Assembly: GCA_016190585.1 (NCBI GenBank)
Contig: JACPQH010000081.1
Span: 1 to 28,969, forward strand
Direction of reading: 5' to 3'
Source: Chloroflexota bacterium
GTDB lineage: Bacteria > Chloroflexota > Dehalococcoidia > Dehalococcoidales > RBG-16-60-22
Length of the DNA stretch: 28,969 bases
Shown here one piece after another: positions 1 to 6,376 of the stretch; positions within the stretch are counted from its first letter, which is position 1, and the number at the start of each line of letters is the position of its first letter. The position numbers were made by a program, and so were the translations under genes. Below the pieces are notes generated by a model that was not told the origin of the DNA, ran no database searches, and worked only from the letters and a program-made list of their open reading frames with translations.

Positions 1-408
1 GCCGCCACCCGTTCGCTCGTCGACAACAACCTCAAAGACCGGAACATCAAAGCCCGGGTAAAGATAACCGGCCGGCCCAAACGGCTGGCCCCGCGCCTTG
101 AGGGCACCGCTTTCCGCGTCATCCAGGAAGCGGTCAACAACATCGCCCGGCACGCCGGGGCGCGGAACGCCAGCATCAGCCTGTCTTTTAAAAAGAGCGC
201 CATCCGGGTCACCATCAAGGATGACGGCGCCGGGTTCGATGTCAAGGAAGCTATCAGCTCGAAGGACCGGCCGCGCGGGCTGGGCCTGCTCGGTATGAAG
301 GAGCGGGTCGAGCTGGTCAATGGCAAACTGGATATTCGTTCCGACCCGATCGGGGGCGGAACTGAGATAGAAATCGATATTCCACTAAAGGAGACTGACC
401 ATGGATAA
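1..408 (+). CDS. Sensor histidine kinase, NarL/DegS type, C-terminal fragment
   Basis: This is the 3' end of a gene that begins outside the window. The open frame runs from base 1 to TAA at 406-408 (135 residues). It holds the ATPase (HATPase_c) domain of a HisKA_3-type kinase: the N box reads EAVNNIARHAGA (about residues 43-54 of the fragment), the G1 box DDGAGFD follows near residues 74-80, and the G2-type GLGLLGMKERV stretch is near 92-102. These motifs are typical of kinases that pair with NarL/LuxR-type regulators. The gene overlaps the downstream response regulator by 8 bases (401-408), so the two are probably translationally coupled partners. The sensing and dimerisation parts are not visible, so the signal is unknown. 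Confidence 0.9.
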   Translation, partial: AATRSLVDNNLKDRNIKARVKITGRPKRLAPRLEGTAFRVIQEAVNNIARHAGARNASISLSFKKSAIRVTIKDDGAGFDVKEAISSKDRPRGLGLLGMKERVELVNGKLDIRSDPIGGGTEIEIDIPLKETDHG

Positions 409-1048
409 GATCAAAATTCTTATCGCCGACGACCACGCCGTCCTGCGGGACGGCATCAGGGCGTTGCTCGGGCTGTATGAAGACATCGAAATCATCGGCG
501 AGGCCTCTGAGGGGAAGGAGGCGGTGGACAAGGCGCAGGAGCTTACGCCTGATGTCATCGTGATGGATATCACCATGCCGGGGATGGAGGGTCTGGAAGC
601 CACCCGCCGCATCACCAAGCGGAGCCCGCGGACAAAGGTCCTTATCCTGACACAGCACGACAACCGCGAGTACATCATCTCGTCCATCAAGGCCGGGGCC
701 TCGGGCTACGTACCCAAGAGAGCGCTCGGCTCGGAGCTGGTCTCCGCCATCAAGGCCGTGCACCGCGGTGATTCCTTCCTGTACCCCTCGGCCGCCACCG
801 CCCTGATCCAGGACTACCTTCACCAGTCCGAGCAGGAGCCCTATGACAACCTGACCGGCCGCGAGCGGGAGATCCTGTAGCTCATCGCCGAAGGGCGTAC
901 CAGCCGGGAGATCGCCGACCGGCTCTTCATCAGCCTCAAGACGGTGCTGGGTCACCGCACGAAGATAATGAAGAAGCTGGACCTGCACAACCGGACGGAG
1001 CTCATCAAGTACGCCATGCGCAAGGGCCTCGTGGTGATGGACAACTAG
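401..1048 (+). CDS. NarL/LuxR-family response regulator, interrupted by an in-frame TAG
   Basis: A two-component regulator of 215 codons that would be complete but for TAG at 878-880 (codon 160). The receiver domain (residues 1-120) has the acidic pair D10/D11, phospho-acceptor D56 in VMDITMPG, T84 and K106. Residues after about 150 form a LuxR-type HTH: LTGREREIL, then the TAG, then LIAEGRTSREIADRLFIS and a normal end at 1046-1048. Family members usually have Gln at the interrupted position (REREVLQLIAEG), so a single CAG to TAG change explains it. The frame is otherwise intact on both sides. Without readthrough the product is a 159-residue receiver with no DNA-binding domain. It could be a pseudogene, a sequencing error or a readthrough site; the sequence alone does not decide. 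Confidence 0.88.
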
Positions 1049-1052
1049 GCCC

Positions 1053-1105
1053 ATACCTGGCGCAGCCGCGGAGCCAGCCGGCCGGGCCTGGTATAGGGTG
1101 GTTTT
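1053..1105 (+). terminator. Weak hairpin after the response regulator
   Basis: Arms 1053-1061 (ATACCTGGC) and 1086-1094 (GCCTGGTAT) pair with one mismatch, and a short TTTT follows at 1102-1105 after a G-rich spacer. It lies just past the response regulator stop. The T tract is short and displaced, so intrinsic termination is only possible. Confidence 0.3.
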
Positions 1106-1154
1106 CCGGTAAAGTCAGTACGTTTTTGCCATCACAAAAGGATGATAGCTCTTA

Positions 1155-1183
1155 TTGTCACCCGGCATACCCGGCCGCATAAT
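1155..1183 (+). promoter_or_regulatory. Sigma70-type promoter of the small secreted protein gene
   Basis: The -35 box TTGTCA (1155-1160) and -10 box CATAAT (1178-1183) are separated by exactly 17 bases; each matches consensus at 5 of 6 positions. The predicted start of transcription, about 1190, falls at the first base of the left arm of the inverted repeat at 1191-1269. No experiment supports it. Confidence 0.6.
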
Positions 1184-1190
1184 GTAAATA

Positions 1191-1269
1191 CTTTACTGGA
1201 GGCAATTGAAGGTAAGGGGTAGGGGCTTTTCGGCTTAGTTCCATTCCTCCTCCTTGCCTCCAGTCAAAG
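1191..1269 (+). promoter_or_regulatory. Long hairpin in the 5' leader
   Basis: CTTTACTGGAGGCAA (1191-1205) pairs with TTGCCTCCAGTCAAAG (1254-1269): 15 base pairs with a single bulged G and no mismatch, closing a 48-base loop. It begins at the predicted transcription start and ends 13 bases before the ribosome-binding site at 1283-1290. No T tract follows, so it is not an intrinsic terminator. A role in mRNA stability or translational control is inferred from position only. Confidence 0.6.
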
Positions 1270-1295
1270 GAATACTCCCGCTGAGGAGGTGCGTT

Positions 1296-1484
1296 ATGAA
1301 GCGCTTTCTCAACTGCTTCATGGCTCTGGGTGTGGGGCTAGTTATGCCCGTGCTTATCTGGGTGGGCGCCGGCAGCGCCATGGTCCAGGCAAAAAGGATG
1401 AAGGCCTCACCTGCCTGCTCCCTTGACAGCGATTGCCCTCCCGGATTTGTCTGCGTCAACGGGCGCTGCGTGGCCCGGAGCTAG
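1296..1484 (+). CDS. Small secreted Cys-rich protein
   Basis: A 62-residue protein of unrecognised family. The N-terminus is a clear signal peptide: MKRF, then a hydrophobic stretch at about residues 8-27, then AMVQA as a likely signal peptidase I site, leaving a mature part of about 30 residues. The mature part has four cysteines in the pattern C41-x5-C47-x5-C53-x4-C58 (CSLDSDCPPGFVCVNGRC), which resembles small disulfide knots of EB or Dickkopf type and would form two disulfides outside the cell. The ATG at 1296 is chosen because GAGGAGGT at 1283-1290 is correctly spaced; an upstream in-frame start near 1254 would lie inside the leader hairpin. It is a single-gene unit with its own promoter and terminator. 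Function unknown. Confidence 0.75.
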   Translation: MKRFLNCFMALGVGLVMPVLIWVGAGSAMVQAKRMKASPACSLDSDCPPGFVCVNGRCVARS

Positions 1485-1485
1485 C

Positions 1486-1524
1486 GCCGGGTTCTAAGGC
1501 GGAGTTAGACCGGCGGCTTTTTTT
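1486..1524 (+). terminator. Intrinsic terminator after the small secreted protein gene
   Basis: The stem GCCGG-TCTAA (1486-1490 and 1493-1497, with a 2-base bulge) pairs with TTAGA-CCGGC (1505-1514) around a 7-base loop, and seven T residues follow at 1518-1524. It begins 2 bases after the stop codon. A second GC hairpin (1526-1539) lies between it and the convergent transaldolase gene. Confidence 0.7.
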
Positions 1525-1541
1525 ACCCCGGCTCCGGGGCT

Positions 1542-2657
1542 TCAGGCGCGGCTTATCGCCAGCTTCTTCTCCTCGATATGGGCCAATAGCGACCGGAACG
1601 AGTCCGAGAAAGCCGTAACCCCGTCGGCCAGCAGCTTGTCGGCGACCTGTTTCATATCTATGCCGGCTTCCCGCAGACCCGCCAGCGCCTGCCTGGCCTC
1701 AGGAATGTCCCGCTCCAGGGACGCTTCGGTCCGGCCGTGGTCCAGAAAAGCCTCTAAGGTGGCCACGGGCAGGGTATTGACCGTGTCCGGGCCGATAAGG
1801 GACTCGACATACCGGACGTCGCCGTAGGCGGGGTTCTTGGTGCCGGTGCTGGCCCACAGGGGGCGCTGTACCCGGGCGCCCAGCGCGCTGAGCCGGCGGA
1901 AACCCTTGCCGTAAAACTCGTCTTTGAAGTCCTGGTAGGCCAGCCGCGCCGAGGCGATGGCCGCCTTGCCCAGCAGCCCCCGCACCTCATCGTGCCCCCG
2001 CCGTATCCTTTCCTCCAGCAGGCTGTCGACCAGGGTGTCAATCCGGCTCAGGAAGAAAGAGGCCATCGAGGCCACCCCGCCCATTCGCCGCGCCCCGCCG
2101 TGCAGCGCCTCTTCCAGACCATAGAAGTAGGCCTTCCTGACCTCGGCGTAGGCCTCCAGCGAGAAAATGAGCGTCACGTTGACGTTCACGCCCCCCGCGG
2201 TCAGGGTACGGATGGCGGGCAGGCCTTCGGGCGTGGCCGGGACCTTGACCATCACGTTGGGCCGGTCCAGCGCCCGGAAGAGCCGCCGTCCCTCGGCGAC
2301 CGTCGTGCCGGTGTCGTAGGCCACCAGGGGATTGATCTCCAGGCAGGGATAGCCGTGTAAGCCCCGGGTCTCATCCCAGACCGGCCGCATCAGGTCGGCG
2401 GCGGCCCGGATATCCTCGACGGCCATGCTCTCGTAAATTTCCGCCGGGTTTTTACCTTCACGGGCCAGCCGGGCGATGGCTTCGTCATAGTCGTGGCTCT
2501 CCACGATGGCCCGCTCCATGATGGTGGGGTTGGCCGTCAGGCCGGTTATGCCCAGGTCTACCAGGCGTTTCAGCTCGCCGGACTTGAGCCATGCGCGCCG
2601 GAAATCATCAACCCAGATGGCCTGACCGATCTGGTGAGCTTGCTGAATCGAGTTCAT
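1542..2657 (-). CDS. tal: Transaldolase
   Basis: Transfers a dihydroxyacetone unit between sedoheptulose 7-phosphate and glyceraldehyde 3-phosphate in the non-oxidative pentose phosphate pathway; cytoplasmic. The 371-residue length fits the long transaldolase subfamily of actinobacteria and cyanobacteria. The Schiff-base lysine is K138 in VMVKVPAT. Other family landmarks are WVDD (15-18), TANPT (41-45), SRIDTLVD (204-211) and WASTGTKNPAYGD (268-280). ATG at 2657 is preceded by AGGAGG. It lies 42 bases downstream of the cyclase gene on the same strand, so the two may be co-transcribed. Stop is TGA. Confidence 0.95.
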   Translation of the reverse strand: MNSIQQAHQIGQAIWVDDFRRAWLKSGELKRLVDLGITGLTANPTIMERAIVESHDYDEAIARLAREGKNPAEIYESMAVEDIRAAADLMRPVWDETRGLHGYPCLEINPLVAYDTGTTVAEGRRLFRALDRPNVMVKVPATPEGLPAIRTLTAGGVNVNVTLIFSLEAYAEVRKAYFYGLEEALHGGARRMGGVASMASFFLSRIDTLVDSLLEERIRRGHDEVRGLLGKAAIASARLAYQDFKDEFYGKGFRRLSALGARVQRPLWASTGTKNPAYGDVRYVESLIGPDTVNTLPVATLEAFLDHGRTEASLERDIPEARQALAGLREAGIDMKQVADKLLADGVTAFSDSFRSLLAHIEEKKLAISRA

Positions 2658-2699
2658 CGCCGCCTCCTGTGTCCTGAAAGAACTTTATGTCAATCTTGC

Positions 2700-3458
2700 T
2701 CAGAACCTTACCGCGCGGGGCCGCACTATCGCCCGGGCGGGCGCGCCGTCGCCGTCCTGGATCTTCAGCGGCAGGCAGATAAGCTCGTATCTTCCCGCGC
2801 TCACCCGCGCCAGGTCCAGCCCCTCCACCACCCAGATACCAGCCTCGAGCAGGATGCTGTGCACCATCTCGCCTTCCTGGAAGCTCCCCACCGACAGGTA
2901 GTCGACCCCGACGAGCCTTATCTTGCGCTGCACCAGGAACTGCGCCGCCTCGCTGGTGATATAAACATAGCTCTCGCTAAAGGCATCGCTTCGCCACAGG
3001 CGCGCCGAGTTCTCGGTTTTTAATAATATCCGCTCGCCGGGCCGTATCCGAAAACGGACCAGCTCCTCGGGCTTGATGGATTCCCTGTCTCTTATCTCGA
3101 TGACCCTCGCCCGGCCCATCATCATATCCAGGGGCATCCGGTCGATAGCGGCCCCGCTCCGGATAAAGTGCCGGGGCGCATCAACGTGCGTCCCGGTGTG
3201 GGAGCTAATCTCGATGCCGGTCAGGGTGTGCCGGTCGCCCTGGGCCACGTCAAGCAGGCGTTTTATCTTCACCTGCGGGTCGCCGGGCCACTGGGGCATG
3301 CCCTCGCGGACGGGCACGGAAATATCCGTCCACCTGGCCCGCACCGGATCGCCGGGAAGAGCGCTGGTTTCAGGGTTGCGGACTTCTTCCATATTCAAGA
3401 AAGCGAATCTCCGGCTCCCTGCGGCGCCCGCCGGGAACGGCGAAGGTTTCTGTTCCAA
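2700..3458 (-). CDS. Cyclase / kynurenine-formamidase-like metal-dependent hydrolase
   Basis: Member of the cyclase family (PF04199), which includes bacterial kynurenine formamidase and isatin hydrolase. The signature SSHTGTHVDAPRHF (residues 85-98) supplies the metal ligands H87, H91 and D93. Later ligands are likely the His and Glu in VHSILLEAGIWVVEGLDL. The substrate cannot be read from sequence, and no tryptophan-degradation genes are nearby. The start is uncertain. TTG at 3458 has AAGG five bases upstream, whereas ATG at 3392 has no ribosome-binding site but gives a length (230 residues) closer to relatives, which usually begin near WTDISVPV (residue 43 here). The first 22 residues should be treated as provisional. 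Confidence 0.85.
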   Translation of the reverse strand: MEQKPSPFPAGAAGSRRFAFLNMEEVRNPETSALPGDPVRARWTDISVPVREGMPQWPGDPQVKIKRLLDVAQGDRHTLTGIEISSHTGTHVDAPRHFIRSGAAIDRMPLDMMMGRARVIEIRDRESIKPEELVRFRIRPGERILLKTENSARLWRSDAFSESYVYITSEAAQFLVQRKIRLVGVDYLSVGSFQEGEMVHSILLEAGIWVVEGLDLARVSAGRYELICLPLKIQDGDGAPARAIVRPRAVRF

Positions 3459-3555
3459 GCCAGCCTTAATTGTATATCCCGGGACTATCTTTAAATATCC
3501 GTAACGCTACCTAAATTGCTCTCAGGATTGCCTTAGTTTTACCTGGTCCGGCAAA

Positions 3556-3584
3556 TTGACGGGACTCCGCGGTAAAAGTATGAT
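3556..3584 (+). promoter_or_regulatory. Sigma70-type promoter of the DUF6125-like gene
   Basis: TTGACG (3556-3561) and TATGAT (3579-3584) are separated by 17 bases, each one mismatch from consensus. The predicted start is near 3591, ten bases before ATG at 3601, so the leader is little more than the ribosome-binding site. This argues against a translation start at 3556. Confidence 0.65.
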
Positions 3585-3600
3585 TAAACAGGAGAAAGTC

Positions 3601-4161
3601 ATGACCGATAAAAACACGACCGACAACCTCACGCTCATGCCGCACCTGCCCGTAGATGACCTGCCTCGTGAAAAGCTCCTGGAGCTGCTGAAGCTTTACG
3701 GCAGGCTTTACCTGGCCATGGACGGATTCTGGTTCCTTTCCGTGAGACAGCACCTCGGCAACCAGGCGGCGCTGGACTGCGATATCGCCACCTGGGCCCG
3801 GATGAGCGCCTATGAGATGAGCCGCATCACCCGGCTCATGGACATCAAGGGCCAGGGTCTCAGCGCCCTGCTGCAGGCCCTGCGGCTGGCGCCCTGGTTC
3901 CTTAATCTCGGCCACCAGGTGCACATCGACGGGGATAACAGGGCGGTGCTCTCGGTAAACTCGTGTCCGACCCTTATCGCGCTGGAGAAAGAGGGGGAGG
4001 GGCGGGAGAAAGAGATCTGCCGTGTCATCGAGCCGATAATCCTGAAAAGCTATGCCTCTTTTTTCGACCCCGGCATCGTGATAAACTGCCTGAAATGCCC
4101 GCCCCGGTCCGACAGGGAAGATGGTACCTGCTGCCAGTGGGAGTTCATCAAGGGCCGGTAA
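3601..4161 (+). CDS. DUF6125-like Cys-rich protein
   Basis: A 186-residue cytoplasmic protein that looks like the DUF6125 group (related to L-2-amino-thiazoline-4-carboxylate hydrolase-like proteins); its function is not established. Family-like features are the SCPT motif (C122), C140, and a C-terminal cluster C163-x2-C166 followed by C177-C178-QW-EF, which could bind a metal. The N-terminal half is predicted to be helical (LPREKLLELLKLYGRLYLAMDGFWF). ATG at 3601 is chosen because AGGAG lies at 3590-3594 and the promoter at 3556-3584 covers any earlier start. The next gene begins 18 bases downstream. The family name is recalled from pattern and is moderately secure. Confidence 0.75.
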   Translation: MTDKNTTDNLTLMPHLPVDDLPREKLLELLKLYGRLYLAMDGFWFLSVRQHLGNQAALDCDIATWARMSAYEMSRITRLMDIKGQGLSALLQALRLAPWFLNLGHQVHIDGDNRAVLSVNSCPTLIALEKEGEGREKEICRVIEPIILKSYASFFDPGIVINCLKCPPRSDREDGTCCQWEFIKGR

Positions 4162-4179
4162 ACCCCGGAAGGAGGTCAG

Positions 4180-4695
4180 ATGACGCCGCGCAAAGCTGAT
4201 ACGGGACCGCAGCTCCTGCAAATGCCCCCCCGGAAGATGGCCGTGATGTCCGCCCGGGGAGCCCCGGACAGGGTGTTTACCGAAGTGATGCCGCTGCTTT
4301 ACGGGGCGGTGTACACTTACAAGTTCGCCCTTAAAAAGAAGGGGCTGCCGACCTTTAAGGTGGAGCCGCCCCGGGCGCGCTACCCCGACGCGCACCTCGT
4401 CCCCAAGGACCAGTGGACAATCGTACTGGGGCTGCCGGTACCGGATGATACCACCGAGCTGCCGGACGCGGGCCGGCCGGTCAAAGTCGAGACGTGGGAA
4501 TACGGGACGGTGGCCCAGATACTCCATACCGGCGCTTATGACCGGGAGACCAGCAACATCCAGAGACTGCGCGAGTTTATCGAAGAGAACGGCTACGAAA
4601 TCGCCGGGGACCACGAGGAAGAGTACCTGACGCGCCCCGGCGCCAAGGCGCCGAAGACCATTATCCGCTACCCGGTGAGGAAGAAACCGGGCTGA
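4180..4695 (+). CDS. GyrI-like small-molecule-binding domain protein
   Basis: A 171-residue protein of the GyrI-like / SOUL effector-binding fold, with no DNA-binding domain attached. The C-terminal half shows the family's repeated pattern: VKVETWEYGTVAQILHTGAYDRETSNIQRLREFIEENGYEIAGDHEEEYL, where the late acidic residues (EEEYL) fall where many members bind cationic or amphipathic ligands. Stand-alone members bind or hydrolyse small hydrophobic compounds; the ligand here is unknown. A strong site AAGGAGGT (4169-4176) precedes the ATG. It sits between the DUF6125-like gene and rubrerythrin with gaps of 18 and 33 bases, consistent with one transcript. Confidence 0.8.
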   Translation: MTPRKADTGPQLLQMPPRKMAVMSARGAPDRVFTEVMPLLYGAVYTYKFALKKKGLPTFKVEPPRARYPDAHLVPKDQWTIVLGLPVPDDTTELPDAGRPVKVETWEYGTVAQILHTGAYDRETSNIQRLREFIEENGYEIAGDHEEEYLTRPGAKAPKTIIRYPVRKKPG

Positions 4696-4728
4696 CCGGC
4701 TGTCCAATATCTTAACGGAGGTAGGCGC

Positions 4729-5232
4729 ATGAGCCAGACGCAGGACAACCTCAAGGCGGCGTTTGCCGGAGAGAGCCAGGCCAACCGGCGCTATTTGTTC
4801 TTCGCGGAGGCCGCGGACAAGTCCGGCGACAAGCGTGTCGCCCGGCTCTTCCGGGCGGCGGCCGAGGCCGAGACCGTCCACGCCCGCAACCACCTCGGCG
4901 CCCTCGGCGAGATCAAAACCAGCCGGCAGAACCTGGAAGCCGCCGTCAGCGGCGAGCACTACGAGTTCACCAGCATGTACCCCGGGTTCATCCAGCAGGC
5001 TTCCGCCGAGAAGAACCAGGCCGCGGGAAGGAGCTTCGACCTGGCGAACAAGGTGGAGCGTATCCACTACGAGCTCTTTCAGAAGGCGCTGGCCGAGCTC
5101 GGCTCAGGCGGGTCCGGCAACGGCGAGCCCTACTTCGTCTGCCAGGTCTGCGGCAACACCGTGGAGAAAGAGGCCCCGGAGAAATGCCCGGTCTGCGCCT
5201 CGCCGCGCAGCGCGTTTAAAAGAATCGATTAG
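4729..5232 (+). CDS. Rubrerythrin
   Basis: A non-haem diiron peroxidase of anaerobes that reduces hydrogen peroxide using electrons from rubredoxin or NADH carriers; cytoplasmic. The 167-residue protein has the four-helix ferritin-like part with ligands E15, E48-x2-H51, E79, E94 and E110-x2-H113. A C-terminal rubredoxin-like Fe(Cys)4 knob follows, with C138-x2-C141 and C153-x2-C156. Length and order match classical rubrerythrin. GGAGG precedes the ATG. It is the last gene of a probable three-gene run with the GyrI-like and DUF6125-like genes and implies an oxygen-sensitive host. Stop is TAG. Confidence 0.95.
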   Translation: MSQTQDNLKAAFAGESQANRRYLFFAEAADKSGDKRVARLFRAAAEAETVHARNHLGALGEIKTSRQNLEAAVSGEHYEFTSMYPGFIQQASAEKNQAAGRSFDLANKVERIHYELFQKALAELGSGGSGNGEPYFVCQVCGNTVEKEAPEKCPVCASPRSAFKRID

Positions 5233-5358
5233 CGCTTTATGTCGTCAATTTCCTGTCCCGCCTGCGCCGGAGAGGGCTGAGGCGAGAGGACGCGGGTACC
5301 TGTTGCGTGGTTGACGGAACGATTTTCCTCGCCGAGCGGGAGAGGACTAAGGGCGACG

Positions 5359-5604
5359 CTAGATTATCCCGAAGCCGAGACTGAGCCTGAGAAGGGCCAC
5401 GGCCAGCACGACGAGGCTGATGACCAGCCCGCTGACGGCCGTCCGGCTGCCCGGCTGCCGCATCAGGCCGATGAGGGATAGTATCGCGGCTAAGGTCGCC
5501 GCGGGCAGGGTAGTAAACCAGTTAAACCAGCCGAGCAGGGGTACCAGCCCGACGAGCAGGAACAACACCGATACCAGGCTGACCAGCAGGCCGACTACTC
5601 CCAT
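5359..5604 (-). CDS. Small hydrophobic membrane protein
   Basis: An 81-residue protein with no recognised family. It consists of an N-terminal hydrophobic hairpin (about residues 3-26 and 30-48, broken by PLLGWFNWFTTLPA) and a C-terminal hydrophobic segment (about 56-78), so two or three membrane spans. The polar break LMRQPGSRTA (about 47-56) resembles the loop of DUF4190-type proteins, but the match is too weak to name it. The ribosome-binding site is poor (GGGGT before ATG). It is convergent with rubrerythrin and divergent from hpt. Confidence 0.55.
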   Translation of the reverse strand: MGVVGLLVSLVSVLFLLVGLVPLLGWFNWFTTLPAATLAAILSLIGLMRQPGSRTAVSGLVISLVVLAVALLRLSLGFGII

Positions 5605-5797
5605 ACCCCGGAAAATAGCATAAAGGGGCCGGAGACGTCAACCGGGCTAACGGGGCGTTTCACCTAAGCTCATCGGTGCCGGGATTCAGCCCGCGCTCGA
5701 TTATACTGGTATTTGAAAAGCGACGCGGGGGATGCTTCCTGTTGAGGGCGCTCAAGGTATCACAACCATGATTGAGCAGAACCCCTGCCCGGTTATC

Positions 5798-5826
5798 TGG
5801 ACACAGCCGGTGGATGGGAATATAAT
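5798..5826 (+). promoter_or_regulatory. Promoter of the purine salvage operon (near-leaderless)
   Basis: TGGACA (5798-5803), 17 bases, then a perfect TATAAT (5821-5826). The expected start is about 5832-5834, only three to five bases before the hpt ATG at 5837, and there is no ribosome-binding site between. The hpt mRNA should therefore be leaderless or nearly so. Confidence 0.7.
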
Positions 5827-5836
5827 TTAGAAGTTT

Positions 5837-6376
5837 ATGAGCACCGCCACTATGCCGCCTGTCCTTTTCTCCCGAGCCGAGGTACAAGCCGCCGTCAGCC
5901 GGCTGGCGGGCGAGATCTCCCGCGACTATCATGACCGGTGCCCGGTGCTCGTCGGGGTGCTCAAGGGCTCCTTCATGTTCCTGGGAGACCTGGTCCGGCA
6001 GCTCGATTTCCCGCTGGAAGTTGATTTCATCCGGGTAACGAGCTACGGCCCGCGCGGCGTGACCTCGGGCAGGGCTAAAATAGTCCACGGCCTGTGCTGT
6101 CCCGTCAGGGGAAAGGACGTCATCGTCGTCGAGGACATCATCGATACCGGCATCACCACCGCTTTCCTGCTGGACTACCTGGCCGGCAAAAAACCCGCTT
6201 CCCTGAAGCTCTGCGTCCTGATGGACAAACCGGCACGGCGCCAAAAACCGGTCAGGATTGATTACCTCGGTTTAGCCACCCCGGACAGGTTCCTGGTGGG
6301 CTACGGTATGGACTGGAACGAGAAATACCGCAACCTGCCCGATGTATGCTTCATCGAGACGGGTGACCGGTGCTAA
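5837..6376 (+). CDS. hpt: Hypoxanthine phosphoribosyltransferase
   Basis: Converts hypoxanthine (and guanine) plus PRPP to IMP or GMP in purine salvage; cytoplasmic. The 179-residue protein has the PRPP-binding motif VIVVEDIIDTGIT (about residues 95-107, acidic pair E99/D100), the pyrophosphate-binding KGSF turn (43-46), and the late DFPLEVDFIRVTSYG flap region. ATG at 5837 lacks a Shine-Dalgarno sequence, consistent with the promoter just upstream; an internal ATG at 5852 is possible but no better supported. Its stop overlaps the start of the adenine deaminase gene by 7 bases, so the two are coupled: deaminase produces hypoxanthine and this enzyme consumes it. Confidence 0.92.
   Translation: MSTATMPPVLFSRAEVQAAVSRLAGEISRDYHDRCPVLVGVLKGSFMFLGDLVRQLDFPLEVDFIRVTSYGPRGVTSGRAKIVHGLCCPVRGKDVIVVEDIIDTGITTAFLLDYLAGKKPASLKLCVLMDKPARRQKPVRIDYLGLATPDRFLVGYGMDWNEKYRNLPDVCFIETGDRC

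Noticed and set aside
1254..1295. Upstream in-frame start for the small secreted protein
   Set aside because: It would lie inside the leader hairpin and put extra residues before a well-formed signal peptide; the ATG at 1296 has a strong ribosome-binding site.
3556..3600. Upstream start for the DUF6125-like protein
   Set aside because: The codons overlap a TTGACG-17-TATGAT promoter, so they would not be in the message.
3511..5067. 518-residue minus-strand open frame
   Set aside because: It is the shadow of the DUF6125-like, GyrI-like and rubrerythrin genes, each with its own ribosome-binding site and family motifs.
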